From positions 1-64,000 of the forward strand of contig MNCI01004314.1 in assembly GCA_015680685.1 (NCBI GenBank): a DNA stretch of 64,000 nucleotides, in the 5' to 3' direction. This DNA is from Gnetum montanum. Taxonomy: Eukaryota > Streptophyta > Gnetopsida > Gnetales > Gnetaceae. Below are positions 46,561-58,561 of this stretch, piece after piece; within the stretch, counting starts at the first letter, position 1; each line of letters begins with the position of its first letter. A program made the position numbers and the translations under genes. The notes beneath the pieces were generated by a model, which had not been told where the DNA came from, searched no databases, and was given only the letters and a program-made list of their open reading frames with translations.

Positions 46561-46679
46561 TCAGCTTGACCTATCAAAATGCGATGAAAGCCTGGTTAAG
46601 AGGCACCTATTGGTAGCGATTGTGTGTAATGAAAACTTGCAAAGCAATGACGAGATGTAATCAGCAAAATATGATGTAA

Positions 46680-46940
46680 AGATTAAAATTTTTGTGCCAT
46701 TTTAAAGTCATGATAGACCATTACGGCATGGAGATGCAAAGCTACTAAAATAGGAAATGCCAAGTTGTAGATGTGAAAATGTGAAACTGCTGAGAAATGC
46801 AAAACAATTGATGCAAAATTGTGAAACTGTGAACACATAACAGATCAAAAAATACTAGTTTAAGGTCTTTTCGGACCGCATAGGTTGCAACTGTGCTGGG
46901 GTTTGCTAGTTTAAGGTCTTTTTGGACTGATAACGATAAT
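46680..46940. repeat. TTTAAGG-type junction array between RT of C and G2
   Basis: At least two clear units (CTAGTTTAAGGTCTTTTCGG at about 46856 and CTAGTTTAAGGTCTTTTTGG at about 46907, 51 apart) and weaker ones near 46700. A (TA)n run follows at 46947-46968. Confidence 0.7.
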
Positions 46941-47123
46941 GAAGAGTATATATATATATATATATATTTCATTTCTCTGGAAAGTAAGCGAGTAGCTTGG
47001 AGCATGTCAAGGTTTTAAATGCTAACAGTGCCTCGATGTCGTGGCAAGCATGCTATGCTGTACGGTGCACTTTGCATTAAATGGAGAGAGAAAGCAGCAA
47101 GTTTCCCTTTTAGCCATTATGGC

Positions 47124-47133
47124 CATAAATAGG
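47124..47133 (+). promoter_or_regulatory. TATA-like box of antisense gene G2
   Basis: CATAAATAGG, with downstream bases matching those after the G1 TATA box. First T replaced by C, so probably weakened. Confidence 0.6.
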
Positions 47134-47273
47134 GATTAGACCCTGGTAAACTCGTTGTTCTGAAAGTAAGAGCGCAGAGCCCAATTCGGAGCGCAAGGCA
47201 ATTTCAAAGCGATTGTGCTTTCAGCAAGTAAGGCAGTTTTCTTCGCAGTGGTGAGGAGGAATCTGTAAGTAGG

Positions 47274-50200
47274 ATGATGGCTCCAAAGAAGGAACACTGG
47301 CCATTTCAATGGTCAAGGAGGCAAAGAAAACCTTAGGGCATGTGACACAAGCATGCATCATGGTGCGGAAGGAGACACTATTAGTCCGGCAAGCTCCTAT
47401 GCTTCCTTTGTTCTTTTTGTGATTTTGTTATCATTTCTTGCTTCTATTTTTTCTAGTCTTAGCCATTTGTGTTTTCTATTGTTGCGTTGCTTTGGCCTTT
47501 GCATCGTTGTTGTTGCCATTTCGGCTGTAGCGAATGCATCAACACCATGCCATTATCGCGTGCAAGGCCACTTAAACTGCCACCGCCACGGTTCTCATAA
47601 ATGCGGGGGTTTGGGTAGTTTAAGTCACTTGGTCTACCCCTGGGAGGGTTGGGTCATGCATGATGTTATAGTGCAACATGTGTTTCATCAGGGCGTATTG
47701 TTAATCACCCTATCAGGGTTCAGTGCTTTATTGCTATGCTAGGCTATTTTTTGCTACGCTATACACGGAAAGAGGGTCATGCTACGCTATGTGTATGAAT
47801 TGTTAGGCATTGTTATTTGGCATGTGCATTGCACTTAGACATGATGCTAACACTTGCTGGTTGTATTGTGCAAGGTGGGGATAAGGCCAATATTGATCAT
47901 TTTAGAGATCAGAGGAGTCCTATGTCATGTGAGCAAACCTATTGCCAATGCTCCTCCTCCCTAGATACGTATGGGAGAGCGGGGGATCTAGTTTAGGAAA
48001 GGGGCATAGGGCTTCTTGCAATTCCTCCTTGACCACTTCAGTGTGATCATTTGGTCATCCCTGGAGGAGGAGGAGGTGGTTGACATAATAGAATTCATAT
48101 TTCCTGGGGCAAGTCGAGGCATTTTGAGGTTTCTGACTGATGGGGTAGTCACAAGTAGATAAGGAGAAGGATCCAGTTAGCGCCCAATAGGGTTAAGTTG
48201 TTTGGCCTGGTCTGGGACATGCCTGAGTATAGCTACCACCACCACTTCAACACACTATTTCTTGCATGTTACATGATGACATGCTTCCAGAACCCTCAGG
48301 GAACTATCTACTATGCTAGCGGGTGAGTTTTGCAACATTGCTCTATTGTGTTTGTACGAAACTGGCCATATTGGCCTAATGCTAATAGTATGCATTTTTT
48401 ACCAGGTTATTCATCAACAAGGATGGAGTTCATGAACAACCGAATCTGCTGGCTACAACACAGATAGCTCTGCAGGAGTTCTCTTCTACTAAGAACCTAC
48501 GGGCAGGTGTGATTGGCCAATGTAGGGATGAATACCACACCTACCCAAGCACATATTCTATTCCCTATGGTTAGTGTGAGATGCAGGGTTGGCTAGATGA
48601 GGAGTGGGTGGAACCCTTCAAACTGGTCACAGTTGAACAAGTTCTGGTTGAACTCTTGTCGTTCTCGTCACCGTATGGGCCTGGTAGGCCAACTAGTAAG
48701 TGTTGCATGCCTAAGTGTTTTTGCAATCTTTGTACTTTCTACACTTTCATGATTAACATTTTTGTGTACATTATTGCAGGGGCAATGAAGACCCAAGAGG
48801 TGATGGTGGTAACTACTAAGGTGTAAGGGGCAAAAATCTACTTCAAATACGGTGAAGTAGAAAAGAGCCAACACTGGATAAACCATGGGGCTTTAGACTC
48901 CTTGGTACAAAACTATTTGCAGAGCTGTTCAATGTTCCTATCGAAGGCATCCTCATAGGGTCGAAGGGCAAGAAGAAGCTGACCCTCCAGAAGAAGCATA
49001 TTCAGGAGTGGCTAGGGATCGCAAAGGAGTGAAAGGCACTCCCTATGGATAAGATGAAAGACGTGCTCGCATTGGAGATCTACCCTATCTTTCGTGCTCG
49101 TGCATTCCCCTAGTTGCTTACCTAAGGGAAGGTCCTAGGGATTAAGAAGGCCTAGATAATGCACAAGGTTATGGAAGAAGGGGCCCACTACAACTGGGCC
49201 AGCTTCCTATGTAAAGGCTTGCAGGCTGAGATCTTGGGACACCGTTAGAAATCGGAGTCCCGTTCCAACATACACTATGCCTTCTACATAAGCTGTCTGA
49301 AGTGCTTTGTGGAGTTTCTAGTGGTTTAAGAGGATAGAGTCTGGGTCATACAGAATTGCAAACAGATTTCCAAACCATGGATTCACTAGATCTTCCAAAC
49401 TATGCAAGTCAAAGATCCCTCAGAAATGATTGGGGAGTCGTTCTTCGTGACAACTAAGGATTGGGTGGCCCAGAATGTTCATGGGCAGAGTAGCATAGGA
49501 GAGTCACCCCATGTTGTAGCTAGCAGCGTGTCGTGGGGGGAACATATCATGGCCGAGACTATGCCCAAAGAGTTGCGGCAGAAGAGGCCTCCTCTAGCTA
49601 AGGAAACCCTTCATGTGGAGGAGGAGGAGGGGCAAAGACTATGGCTTAAATTGTAGAGGACGTAACCCCCCATTAGTAAATGTTTTTTTCTAATGCTTAC
49701 TTTGCTATTATTTGCTACACTACGCTGCGCTAAGTGGTGTAGCATAGTGTAGCACATTCTTTAAGCTAACTTGTTTTGTATTGATGCAAACATGTCTCCT
49801 TGTTGATAGAGGAAGAAGAAGAAGAAGAAAAAGGCGATGAAGAGGTGTCAGCCCTTAGGATGGGGATGACAAATAAAGACATGGAGGCCCCAGTCGTGGA
49901 AGAAAGGGCCCCAATCAAGAATAAAGGAGCTCTTGTCACTAAGGCAGGGGCTCTTGTCATTAGGGAGAATCCTCCTACTAATGAAAAGGAACCTCTCTTG
50001 AATAAAAAAGATGCTAGTCTCCTTAAAGGAAAGGCATCAGCGCATGAAGAAAGGATCACGTAGATTTAGCAGGGCCTTCTGTCAAGGCTACCGTGATCAT
50101 CTTGCATTAGTAAGAAGTGAGAACACAATCAAATGCTTGTGAGTTTGGAAATATGTCTACCTTATCATAGTCCATTTTGGCCACTGTTGGTATGTTTGGT

Positions 50201-50345
50201 TGTGTAACAAGTGCTACTATTGATGCTGCAGGACCCCCTCCAATTGGTGCAGAGTCATGGACCAAGATCCCTGACAAGTTTATGTTCATGTAGGGACTTG
50301 TCGATGACATGATCAAATGCCTTGAATAGGTAGACCCTAAGGCAG
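47274..50345 (+). pseudogene. Antisense gene G2 (FCP1/NIF-like pseudophosphatase fusion) in element C
   Basis: Plus strand, opposite to C. Exon model: from ATG 47274 (exon 1 end unclear), 47875-48322, 48406-48695, 48780-49675, 49811 to about 50066, 50232-50345; splice sites are canonical (GTGAGT/ACCAG, GTAAGT/TTGCAG, GTAAAT/GATAG). Exon 2 has the clearest HAD-like pattern: ILIILEIRGVLCH, GFLQFLLDHFSVIIWSSL, then VWDMPEYSY and NTLFLACYMMTCFQNPQG. In plant FCP1-like phosphatases these read LVLDLNGLL, FL.FCF..F.VGVWSS and NTLLLDDSPY..L.NP. The catalytic Asp is Glu and the DD pair is AC. Exon 3 closes the fold (TTQIALQEFS). Exon 4 is the unknown domain. Exon 5 is acidic with 'APVVEERAP'-type repeats. 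An LTR (D) interrupts the gene 12 bases after the exon 6 donor. Confidence 0.65.
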
Positions 50346-50357
50346 GTAAGTGGTAGT

Positions 50358-51986
50358 TGAAACACCCTAAAAAATGCGGGGTCATCCTTGCTTCACCAGG
50401 CTCTTATAGTCCGTGTACCACTATGGTAGTTCATCAGGAGGAGAACGTTTTGAGTTCAGGTCAGCCAGTTTGGCAAATTTTCTACTTTGAGCATGGACAA
50501 GTTCTGTGTCATTCTTCTTGTCAACCAAAGTAGCCTGACCAACCGATAGCCTGCTCAAACACGATGTGCGAAATTGTTAGCAGCACTCTAGATGCACAAG
50601 AAATAGTTCGGCAAGTTTTCTAAGTCACGAAGTCTACTACACTATACCTCGTAGCATGGAAAACTTCAGAAGACAATGGCAGAATGAAGTCTGCTACGCT
50701 ATGCCTCGTAGCATGGCAACGGCTTCACCACCATTTCCCTTGCCCAATTTCAAGTTCTACAATGATGTTCCTTTTCGTCAGGAAGTGACAGACCATGTCT
50801 GCTGCTACACTATGCTGAGCTACATGGCGCAGCGAGGCGTAGCAATCCTGCAGAAGGGACAGAAGGCAGCTGGAAGGGTAGAATTAGTGAAGTTTGCAAG
50901 ACTTGCATTGTAGAAGACAAAGTTTGCAATTCGGCAAAAATTTCATGACTAAGGCTAGTTGCTACACTATGCTACGCTATGTAGTGTAGCATAGTGTAAC
51001 AAGCAACATATGTGTAGTAGAACACGTGAAAAAACGCTATGCTATGCCAAGCATGTTACACTGCAAAACATAGCAAGGCATGCCGGTGGTTGTGTGACAT
51101 CTATGCATTTCACCTAATCAGACCATTGGCGCACATCTCCAGATGATGATGATGGAATTACAGTGTGGCAGGCTTGTAGTTATTGCATAATAAGTTTTCA
51201 TTACAATGGTCTTGTAGGTCCAACGGTCATACATGGTGCGAGTGGCACCAGCAAGTCAATGTGTGCCCTTTAGTCCTATAAATACCCTGGAAAACAACAT
51301 TCAAAAGAGGGCGATTCGCATTTTTTAAAAAAAGAACAACATTCAAGGGGTGAGAACTTTTTGAATTATGAGAAATTCTCTCCTCTCTGGCATTGTAACA
51401 TCAAGCATTGTAAGCTCTCTGTTTGACACTGCAAATAGTTAGCATTTTCAACTGACACTCTATTACACCCTTATTCTACCACCTTGGTAGAATTCCCACA
51501 TTATCAACACCTAAGTTCATGCCCAAATGTAGTTTATTTTTCTCTGCATGTCTTGGTTACTCTCAGGATCTCTGCACTTCATCACGCTATACAACCGACT
51601 GTATCCATCTTAACAAAGCAAGTCTATAGCTTTGGAGTGGTGCATGTTTCTAACTACACTTTACTTTATTTCTTACCTGTTGTCCTATTTGCACTATTTT
51701 TCTTTTTCCTATTTTATTCACTTTCAAGCATTATTTCGCATTGTTGTCACATTTTCTGCTTTATTTACTTTCAAGCATTATTTTGCATTTCCATTTCATC
51801 TCAAAGGTACAGGTTGCAAAACCCTATATTGACACCAACGTAAGTCCCTGTTTGATCGACCAGACCATTCAGGGAACCCTATATCTGCACACACCCAACA
51901 TGGCCCTCCTGCAGGTACAAGATTGAAACTGTCATGCCCGCCGACCCCTTGGTGTATTCCAGCTACCGAAGTTTTCAGTCACTACA
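50358..51986 (+). mobile_element. 5' LTR of element D
   Basis: Plus strand, 1629 bases, TGAAACACC...CACTACA. TATA box TATAAATA at 51277-51284. U3 holds GCTACACTATGCTACGC words and a long imperfect hairpin (50961-51000). It is the same LTR family as A and C but in the opposite orientation to C, into whose antisense gene it inserted. Five-base flank GTAGT at 50353-50357. The partner LTR is outside the window. Confidence 0.85.
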
Positions 51987-51992
51987 ATTTTC

Positions 51993-52011
51993 TGGTGCTA
52001 TAAGGAGGGCC
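51993..52011 (+). promoter_or_regulatory. Primer-binding site of D
   Basis: TGGTGCTATAAGGAGGGCC, six bases after the LTR end; two changes from the B1 site. Confidence 0.7.
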
Positions 52012-52084
52012 CTTTAGTTCCTTTTCCATGTGTCATGGTAGTTCTGTGAGCCTTCTATACCCTGATATACATAAGCATAAATGT

Positions 52085-52430
52085 GACACCCTCTTGCGGT
52101 TGTTTGCACTTTGTGCAGTGCAGATCGGTCACCTCGATAGTTCCTTGGGATCCCTACAGAAGACAAGGCCTCTGATAGCCGGCTAACTAGCTCTTTTACA
52201 GTTGTCTTGCATGCATCCTATACCCCATCCCCTATGGTACAGATCGGTCACTTCAATGGTCCCTTACAGATCCTGTGAGATGCAAAGCCTTTTCGATTAC
52301 TAGTTAGCTTGCCCATCTTACAGTTGTCTTGCATGCGTTCTCCACCCCATCTTGTGTGGTATAGACCGGTCGCTTTGACGTTCCACCAGGGATCCTGCAA
52401 AACACAAAGCCTTTTGAAACACCATAAAAA
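52085..52430. repeat. Three ~120-bp tandem repeats in the D leader
   Basis: Three units with spacings 119 and 122, each carrying GATCGGTCAC or GACCGGTCGC, then a GATCC site and CAAAGCCTTTT, and between them TTACAGTTGTCTTGCATGC. They occupy the untranslated leader between primer-binding site and the B2 insertion point. No gag of D remains in the window. Confidence 0.85.
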
Positions 52431-52500
52431 TTTTGAGCTTAGTACTTCTCCAACAAGAAGCAGGTCCCTGGGACCCATAGACGACCGTAGCCATATCTAG

Positions 52501-53694
52501 TGTCACACATGGCAACTTCAGAGATCAAAATACTTGATTTTCACTAAGTATGCAGTCTCAGCGTATACGCCCAGCGTATACACTCAAGTTCACATCCACA
52601 GCGTATATGCCCCAGTGTATACACCTGACATTCTCAGCGTATACGCCCGGTGTATATGCCCAGCATACACATCCAGCATACACATCTCACATGTACGCTC
52701 AGTAAGTACAATAGATGTATACGTCTGACATAAAATCTTCATAGATAGCATGGAAACAGCACGGCAGAGAAAGATTTGGCACAAGGCAGCAACCATCAGC
52801 ATATACACCCCGGTGTATACACCCAACGCCCATCAGTGTATACGCCCCAACGTATACGCCCAGCCACCATCAGCATATACGCCCAGCATCCATAGCGTCT
52901 ACGCCCAAGTTCGCATATGCCCAGCACATCCAGCGTATATGCCCAGCGTACACGCCTGGAGTCTACACCCACTAGATGCACGTATACGCCCAGTGTATAC
53001 GCTCATCAAATGTAACATACTATACATTTGTAAATTTTACGCTTTTGCACCTGGTCAACGTGCCACTTGTCGCCCAACCCAAGTCTAGCGTCAAAACCTA
53101 TATAAAAGCCCCAATTTTTCACTAGATCCAGGTCGGTTGGCAAATTCTAGAGCACAGTAGAGAGCAGAGACATTGAGAACCAGAGCAGGAAACCTTATAC
53201 GCTGGACAACCCTGTAAACTAAGCATACAGCCTCTACACTCTGCTTACAGTGTGAACCAGCCCATAGTCATCCTTACATTTACCGGGGCCTTTTGTCCGC
53301 CTTGTGTTCCAGTCACAACTGCATTAGACCGGTGCATTGTACTCTCATTCTGTAATGCCATTGTTACATTTTCTTCCCAAAATCATTTACAGTTTGCATT
53401 AATTGTTACATGTATTTTGTTTACGCTCATTTGCGTCCATGCTCTGTTCTCATCAGTTTCGCTTTTTACGCTCTGATTTATGCCTATCACGCCATTTACA
53501 TATAACCCAGCGTATAGCACTTCAGTGTACGTTCGGGGAAATCCTTGTCTGATCCGCATGCGAACCACTCAAGGTATTTTACCTTCATTCATTCCAGCTC
53601 TCCCTCAGGTGAAAGTAGGGTCTTCTGTGCATGTCTTATGATCCCACAATCTCTATTTCCTTCTAGTTGGAGACCGACGATTTTGGACGGTACA
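52501..53694 (+). mobile_element. 5' LTR of Tat-like element B2
   Basis: Plus strand, probably TGTCACACATGG...GGTACA, about 1194 bases; the left border is inferred from the break in the D leader. TATA box CTATATAAAAG at 53099-53109. U3 (52556-53006) contains some fifteen copies of AGCGTATACGCCC and close variants, each holding the palindrome GCGTATACGC. The end matches the B1 LTR end in layout (TACA, short spacer, TGG). Confidence 0.75.
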
Positions 53695-53699
53695 GACAT

Positions 53700-53718
53700 T
53701 GGCTCTAGAAGGAGGGCC
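53700..53718 (+). promoter_or_regulatory. Primer-binding site of B2
   Basis: TGGCTCTAGAAGGAGGGCC, five bases after the LTR end; one change from the B1 site. Confidence 0.75.
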
Positions 53719-53744
53719 TCTGCCTAAAACCTTACCTGCAAGCT

Positions 53745-54350
53745 TTCTAGCGTTTACGTTGTTGAGCGTTTACACCACCGACCATACGCCAATTCCTTCT
53801 AAAATCCTCCTAGCATTTACGTTGCTCAATTTAAAACTCACTGCTTGCAAACTATCCAGCATCTGCTTTGTTCAGCGTCTACGCTGCTCCTGTTAACTTA
53901 CCATCTGCAAGTCTTCCAACATTTATGCTGTTAACCATACGCTACACGCTTTATGCTGCAAACTTTGCTTACGCTGTACACAAGACTACTAAAGTTTACA
54001 TTGCACATTTTACACCTTAGATGCTGCTGTCCATTTAGGCTACGTTCTCTACGTTGTAGACCTTGTCTACGCTGTATGCTGACTTTGTCCTTGCTGTTCT
54101 GTTTACGTTGCACCCTTTACGTTGTAGATTTTGTCTACACTGTCATCCATATACACTACACTCTGCAAGTTGTAACCCTATTTACGCTGCACCCTGACAC
54201 TGTATACGCTGCTTAGCATATACGTTGTACGACTTATGCCATAAACTTGTCTACGCTGACCCTATATGCTCCATACCTATACGTTGTCTACGTTGTCGTT
54301 ATACGTTGGACGTTGAAGCGTATACACTGTACATTACCACGTAGGTTTAC
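53745..54350. repeat. TTTACGCTG-rich leader of B2
   Basis: About twenty loosely spaced copies of TTTACGCTG, TTTACGTTG or TCTACGCTG, often next to TGCAAAC or TATACG. Non-coding leader between primer-binding site and gag, comparable to the CTCACGCT leader of B1 but built on a different word. Confidence 0.75.
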
Positions 54351-54386
54351 GCTGCACTTAGTACACTAATTTCACATCCCTACACC

Positions 54387-57169
54387 ATGTCATATCCTCA
54401 ACAAGTCATCATGAACACTACAAGCACCACTGCTACAACCACCCAAGTCACCGACATCGTAGGCACCATGGTTGTCCAATAGCCCATGGTCCAACAACCT
54501 ACAGTACAATCCACAGTGGGGCCTCGTCGATCCCTTAGGTTGCAGGGGAGGAACCCATCATCCCATGTCATAAACTGAGACCAATACAACTTCATATGTG
54601 TGAAAATATAAGCTGGCCTAGCTGTGGATCAAACCGAAATAGAAGTTAAGAGGTAGTAAAAACTCTTCTATAGGGGAGGGCAAGAGTTCATTCCTTCCTG
54701 TACGATGTCATCCATGTCCCAGAGCCTTACTCTGAGCTCATCACACAACTCCTCCTGAAAAGGAGTCAATCTCGGGATTAGCCTGCCATAGAGCCTCAAC
54801 CAGAAGACGTGGATGAGTTCGTTGCCCAATCCGAACATGAAGACTCGTATCACATCCTTAGTCCACAAACCCATATCAACCCCATGTTTCATCCAAGCAT
54901 AGGGGAAATCATGTCCCTCCAACCCCTTAGGCTTATCCAGGCATAAATGCCTTCGCTAGAAACATCCGCACTAGTCCATGCTCCTCTTGTAACTGACCCG
55001 CAATTCAGTACACTCCCTCTTGCTATCATCCCCACTGTAGCTGTAGGCCCATCCTCGCAGGTACCACCCTACCACAATAACATGGGAGTAACCTTCCCAC
55101 CCTGAGTGATGGGAATGCCTCATGTGATACCAGCATCTACATCCACTCATTACATCCCCCACATCCAAACGCATGGAGCCCCTTCCACCACAGTAACCCA
55201 ACAGGGGGTTCCTACACAAAACATGCCCGGACAATGGCCAGCGATGGGCGCTCAACCACAGCAACATCAACTCCCTCACTACAACATGCCACCTCACACG
55301 ATGCCACCATCCAACATTCCCCAAGTACAGCCGCAACCACAGCAACAACAACCTCTTGCTTATAATATGCCATCCCTAGTGCCACCCACTATGAACATGC
55401 CACAAGTACAATCACCAACTACACATCTTTCAGCCTTCTAACCTACTATCCAACAATCCAATCTATACAATATACCACATCCCCAAGCAGCCACCTTGCC
55501 TAGCGCTCAAAACTAGGTAGATGCTAAGAAACTAATGCAGGAATTAACTAACAAGGTCAAGTGCCTCAAAACAGCTACTGACGGAGAGTTGAAGGTAGTG
55601 GACTTTTACCACGATGACCCCATCAGCCCTTCCGTTCTGCCACTAACCTTGCCCAAAGGTGTAGCATTGCCAACACTAACCAAATATAATGAGGAGATGG
55701 ACCTCAATGCTCACCTAATAACATTTAGATTAGAATGCGCATTGCTCCAGGCATGGCCCCATGTCATTTTGCGAGTGTTTCCTATGTCTCTCGTAGGGAG
55801 AGCACTTGATTGGTACCGGGCCTTGCCGAGGAATTCCATATTCTCTTTGGAAGAGTTGTTACATCAATTCGTGACCAGGTTCAAGTATAACTTGAAACCT
55901 AAAGTGACACTTGATAGCCTTATACAAGTTAAACAAGCACCTATGGAACCTGTACAAAAATTCATCTAGAGGTGGAGTGCCACTCTCAATGAGCTACACG
56001 AGCCAATCCCCCAGACATATCTGCTCACCATTTTAAAGGGGGCTATTAACGACTTCTTCAAATCTAAGTTATATTATCTCAATGCACGTAACCTTAACCA
56101 AGCCTTTGTAAAAATTAAAAATATAGAAGAGGTGGCTCAAAATAGCCATGATCTTGCGTACTTAGCCTTCAAAAATCAACACAGTAAAAAGGATAAAGAA
56201 AATGCTAAAGCAACTATAGCAGAAATAGCAGAAGTGCAACAAGCAAATGCAGCCCAACAAAACAAACTGCCAATGGCCCCTACTAACTATACTAGACCTA
56301 CTCCTGCAACCGCTCCGGAATCATCATCATCGCAGAACCCATCACAAAATCGTACAAGAAACTCTGAGAGGAAAGAACCCTCCCAATATACACCATTGCC
56401 TATGAAGCCATACTAGCTATTTGATCAACTCCTAAAAGTTGGATTAATGAAACACAAAAAGTTATCCCCCGCGGCCATCCAAAGACATGATCGGTTCTGT
56501 TAACTTGTTCAGAACCCAAGCCTTGCAACACCGGATGAGCCTTTAGTACCCAAAGGTTTTAGAATGGATCGCTTCTGCGATTACCACCAACGTAAAGGGC
56601 ATGGCATGGATTACTATTTCACCCTGAAGCAGGACATACAACGAATGATCAACGGGGGCCAAATCACTTTTGATGAGGCCAACATGGTCCAACCGCAGAA
56701 CCAGGCTATGGGGGTGTATAAAGACCCTCTGAACACCAAAGATGCACTGTATGTTATTAACACGATCTACTTAGATGATGAACCTGAAACACCTAACATT
56801 AACACCGTTTACTCAAACTATGAACAACAAATGCCTAACAAGCCATTGGTAGTCCGTATTTCCCCTGCTGCCTCAACTTCCATGCCTCAACCAACATATG
56901 CCTCGCAAAAACCATATGTAGTGTGTGTACCTCCCATCATCACTACCTCAAATCTACCAATCCCTCCTACTTGGCCTACCCCTTTCGTACTCCGAGTGTT
57001 GTCTGCAGTCACAACAGCGGAGGTCCAACCTTCGCCTAAACCAACCCCATACATTGTTAGGGCATCTGAAAGTCCTAACGATTACCAATCCTCCACCTCC
57101 AGATGCAAAGTAAACCTAGTCCTTACGTCATCAGGGTGCCTAGCCAACATTCCGCTCAACCACATCTGA
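54387..57169 (+). pseudogene. gag: Gag of Tat-like element B2
   Basis: The best Gag in the window. From ATG 54387 the frame has early TAG/TGA stops. It contains DQYNFICVKI and QEFIPS, then a Pro/Gln-rich segment (55240-55440). The core at 55535-55969 has LPKGVALPTLTKYNEEMDLN, RALDWYRALPRNSIFSLEEL and FVTRFKYNLKPKVTLD. After one TAG a second long piece (56132-56416) follows. Zinc-knuckle-like stretch FCDYHQRKGHGMDYYFTLKQ (56570-56629) has Tyr in place of the last Cys. The end (56830-57160) consists of P-x-P-Y-V-[IV]-R-[VI] repeats. Few lesions, so the youngest element here. Confidence 0.85.
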
Positions 57170-58560
57170 CTGTCCAATTGCAACCCCACCCAACTCCATA
57201 CGTTGTATGAATTTCAAGGCAACCTGAGGCCTCCAAACCAACCGTGCCCCCACGCCATACACGAGAACACTTAGCCGATAGGCTTATGTGTGAACGCTTG
57301 GAGAAGGAGCATCAATGGTTCGTCTTAGGGCCACCTAAACCCACTCCGCTCAATGCAGTGCCCATGACGTCACCTAATAGTCAAACAAATGTAGGCCATG
57401 AGGGTGAACCATCTAAAACGACTGATACGTCTAAAACAATGACTCCGAGCAAAAATGATAGACCAACGAAGCATGAAATAAAACTGTTGGGCCCAATGGA
57501 CCCAGTAACCGTTGATAAAAACACACCCAATAGTAGGGACTTAGCAATAGCTTTAACACAAGTTACACAAGCACTCAAGAAAAAGAACACTTCACTAAGC
57601 TTGTATGACTTAGTTTTAACATCCCAAACACATCATGAAGCTTTGGTGCGCATGTTAATGTCGATCCCAGTAAGCGAGCACTTACCCCCAAATGAACCCT
57701 CCATTCATGCAGTAATGTACTTGCCCCAAGGGGCAACTTCCAAACCACTAAGTTTCCACAATGATAACATTAAGGTGGATAAGAAAATAGGGGAGATAAC
57801 AACAGCCCCTATGTTCCTAACAATACGGGTGAACCAATTCAAAATACATAGGGTCCATGTAGACGATGGAGCTGCAACAAACATAGTACCATATCCCATC
57901 GTTGAACAACTTGGGCTTACAGAGTTGATCAGACCAACCACAACCATATGCCTAAAATCATTCAGCGGGTCACGTGTGATGGTTAAGGGGACAATCAACT
58001 TAGACTTCATAGCAGGGGACCAATTCCCAACATCCGCTGACTTCGTAGTAATCGATGAAATGCCAGGATTCAACCTAATATTAGGAAGGCCCTGGTTAGC
58101 CCAGCTGAAGGTAGTCTCATCCCCTATACACCAAGAGATTCATTTGCCTTATGAAGGTGGTGAAATCATCATACATGGGGAAGCTGCTACACCCATTATT
58201 TCATCGTACATGGACACAGACCAAGGCTCAGAGGTCAAGCTTGAAGAGCCTAGACAGCAAGACGTAAATGAACAACAACCGGTTGGTGTCAATCCTTTAA
58301 ACACAGAACAAGATTCACCCAAAACAGAAATACCTACACCTGACATTGTACATATACCTCCTCAATTAGAAACTAACACAGAACTCACAACAAATACCGA
58401 AATGTAAGAAAACACTAATGTGGGAACCATTCCATCATACGTCCCTTGGGCCGAATTACCATTCAATGTAATCAGCGATGGGGATGCCGAATATAGAATC
58501 ATACCCGCTAACTCCGCTCCAGACATTAAAAGGAAAAAAATCAAAAAACTCCTAAAATAA
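57103..58560 (+). pseudogene. Protease region of Tat-like element B2
   Basis: The frame from 57103 has a TGA near 57208, a 387-codon open stretch 57244-58407, and a TAA before the last 50 codons. Parts in order: PTPYVV linker repeats; SLYDLVLTSQTHHEALVRML (57595-57654); retropepsin core RVHVDDGAATNIVPYPIVEQ (57850-57909) with the catalytic DDGA intact; PGFNLILGRPWL; an acidic Gln-rich tail; then WAELPFNVISDGDAEYRIIP and IKRKKIKKLLK before TAA (58558-58560). The reading frame stops just before the junction array. RT would lie beyond the antisense gene G3 and the right edge of the window. Confidence 0.85.
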
Positions 58561-58561
58561 T

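Noticed and set aside
57381-58346. Minus-strand ORFs within the B2 protease region
   Set aside because: Shadows of the 387-codon protease frame; no homologous frame in A or B1.
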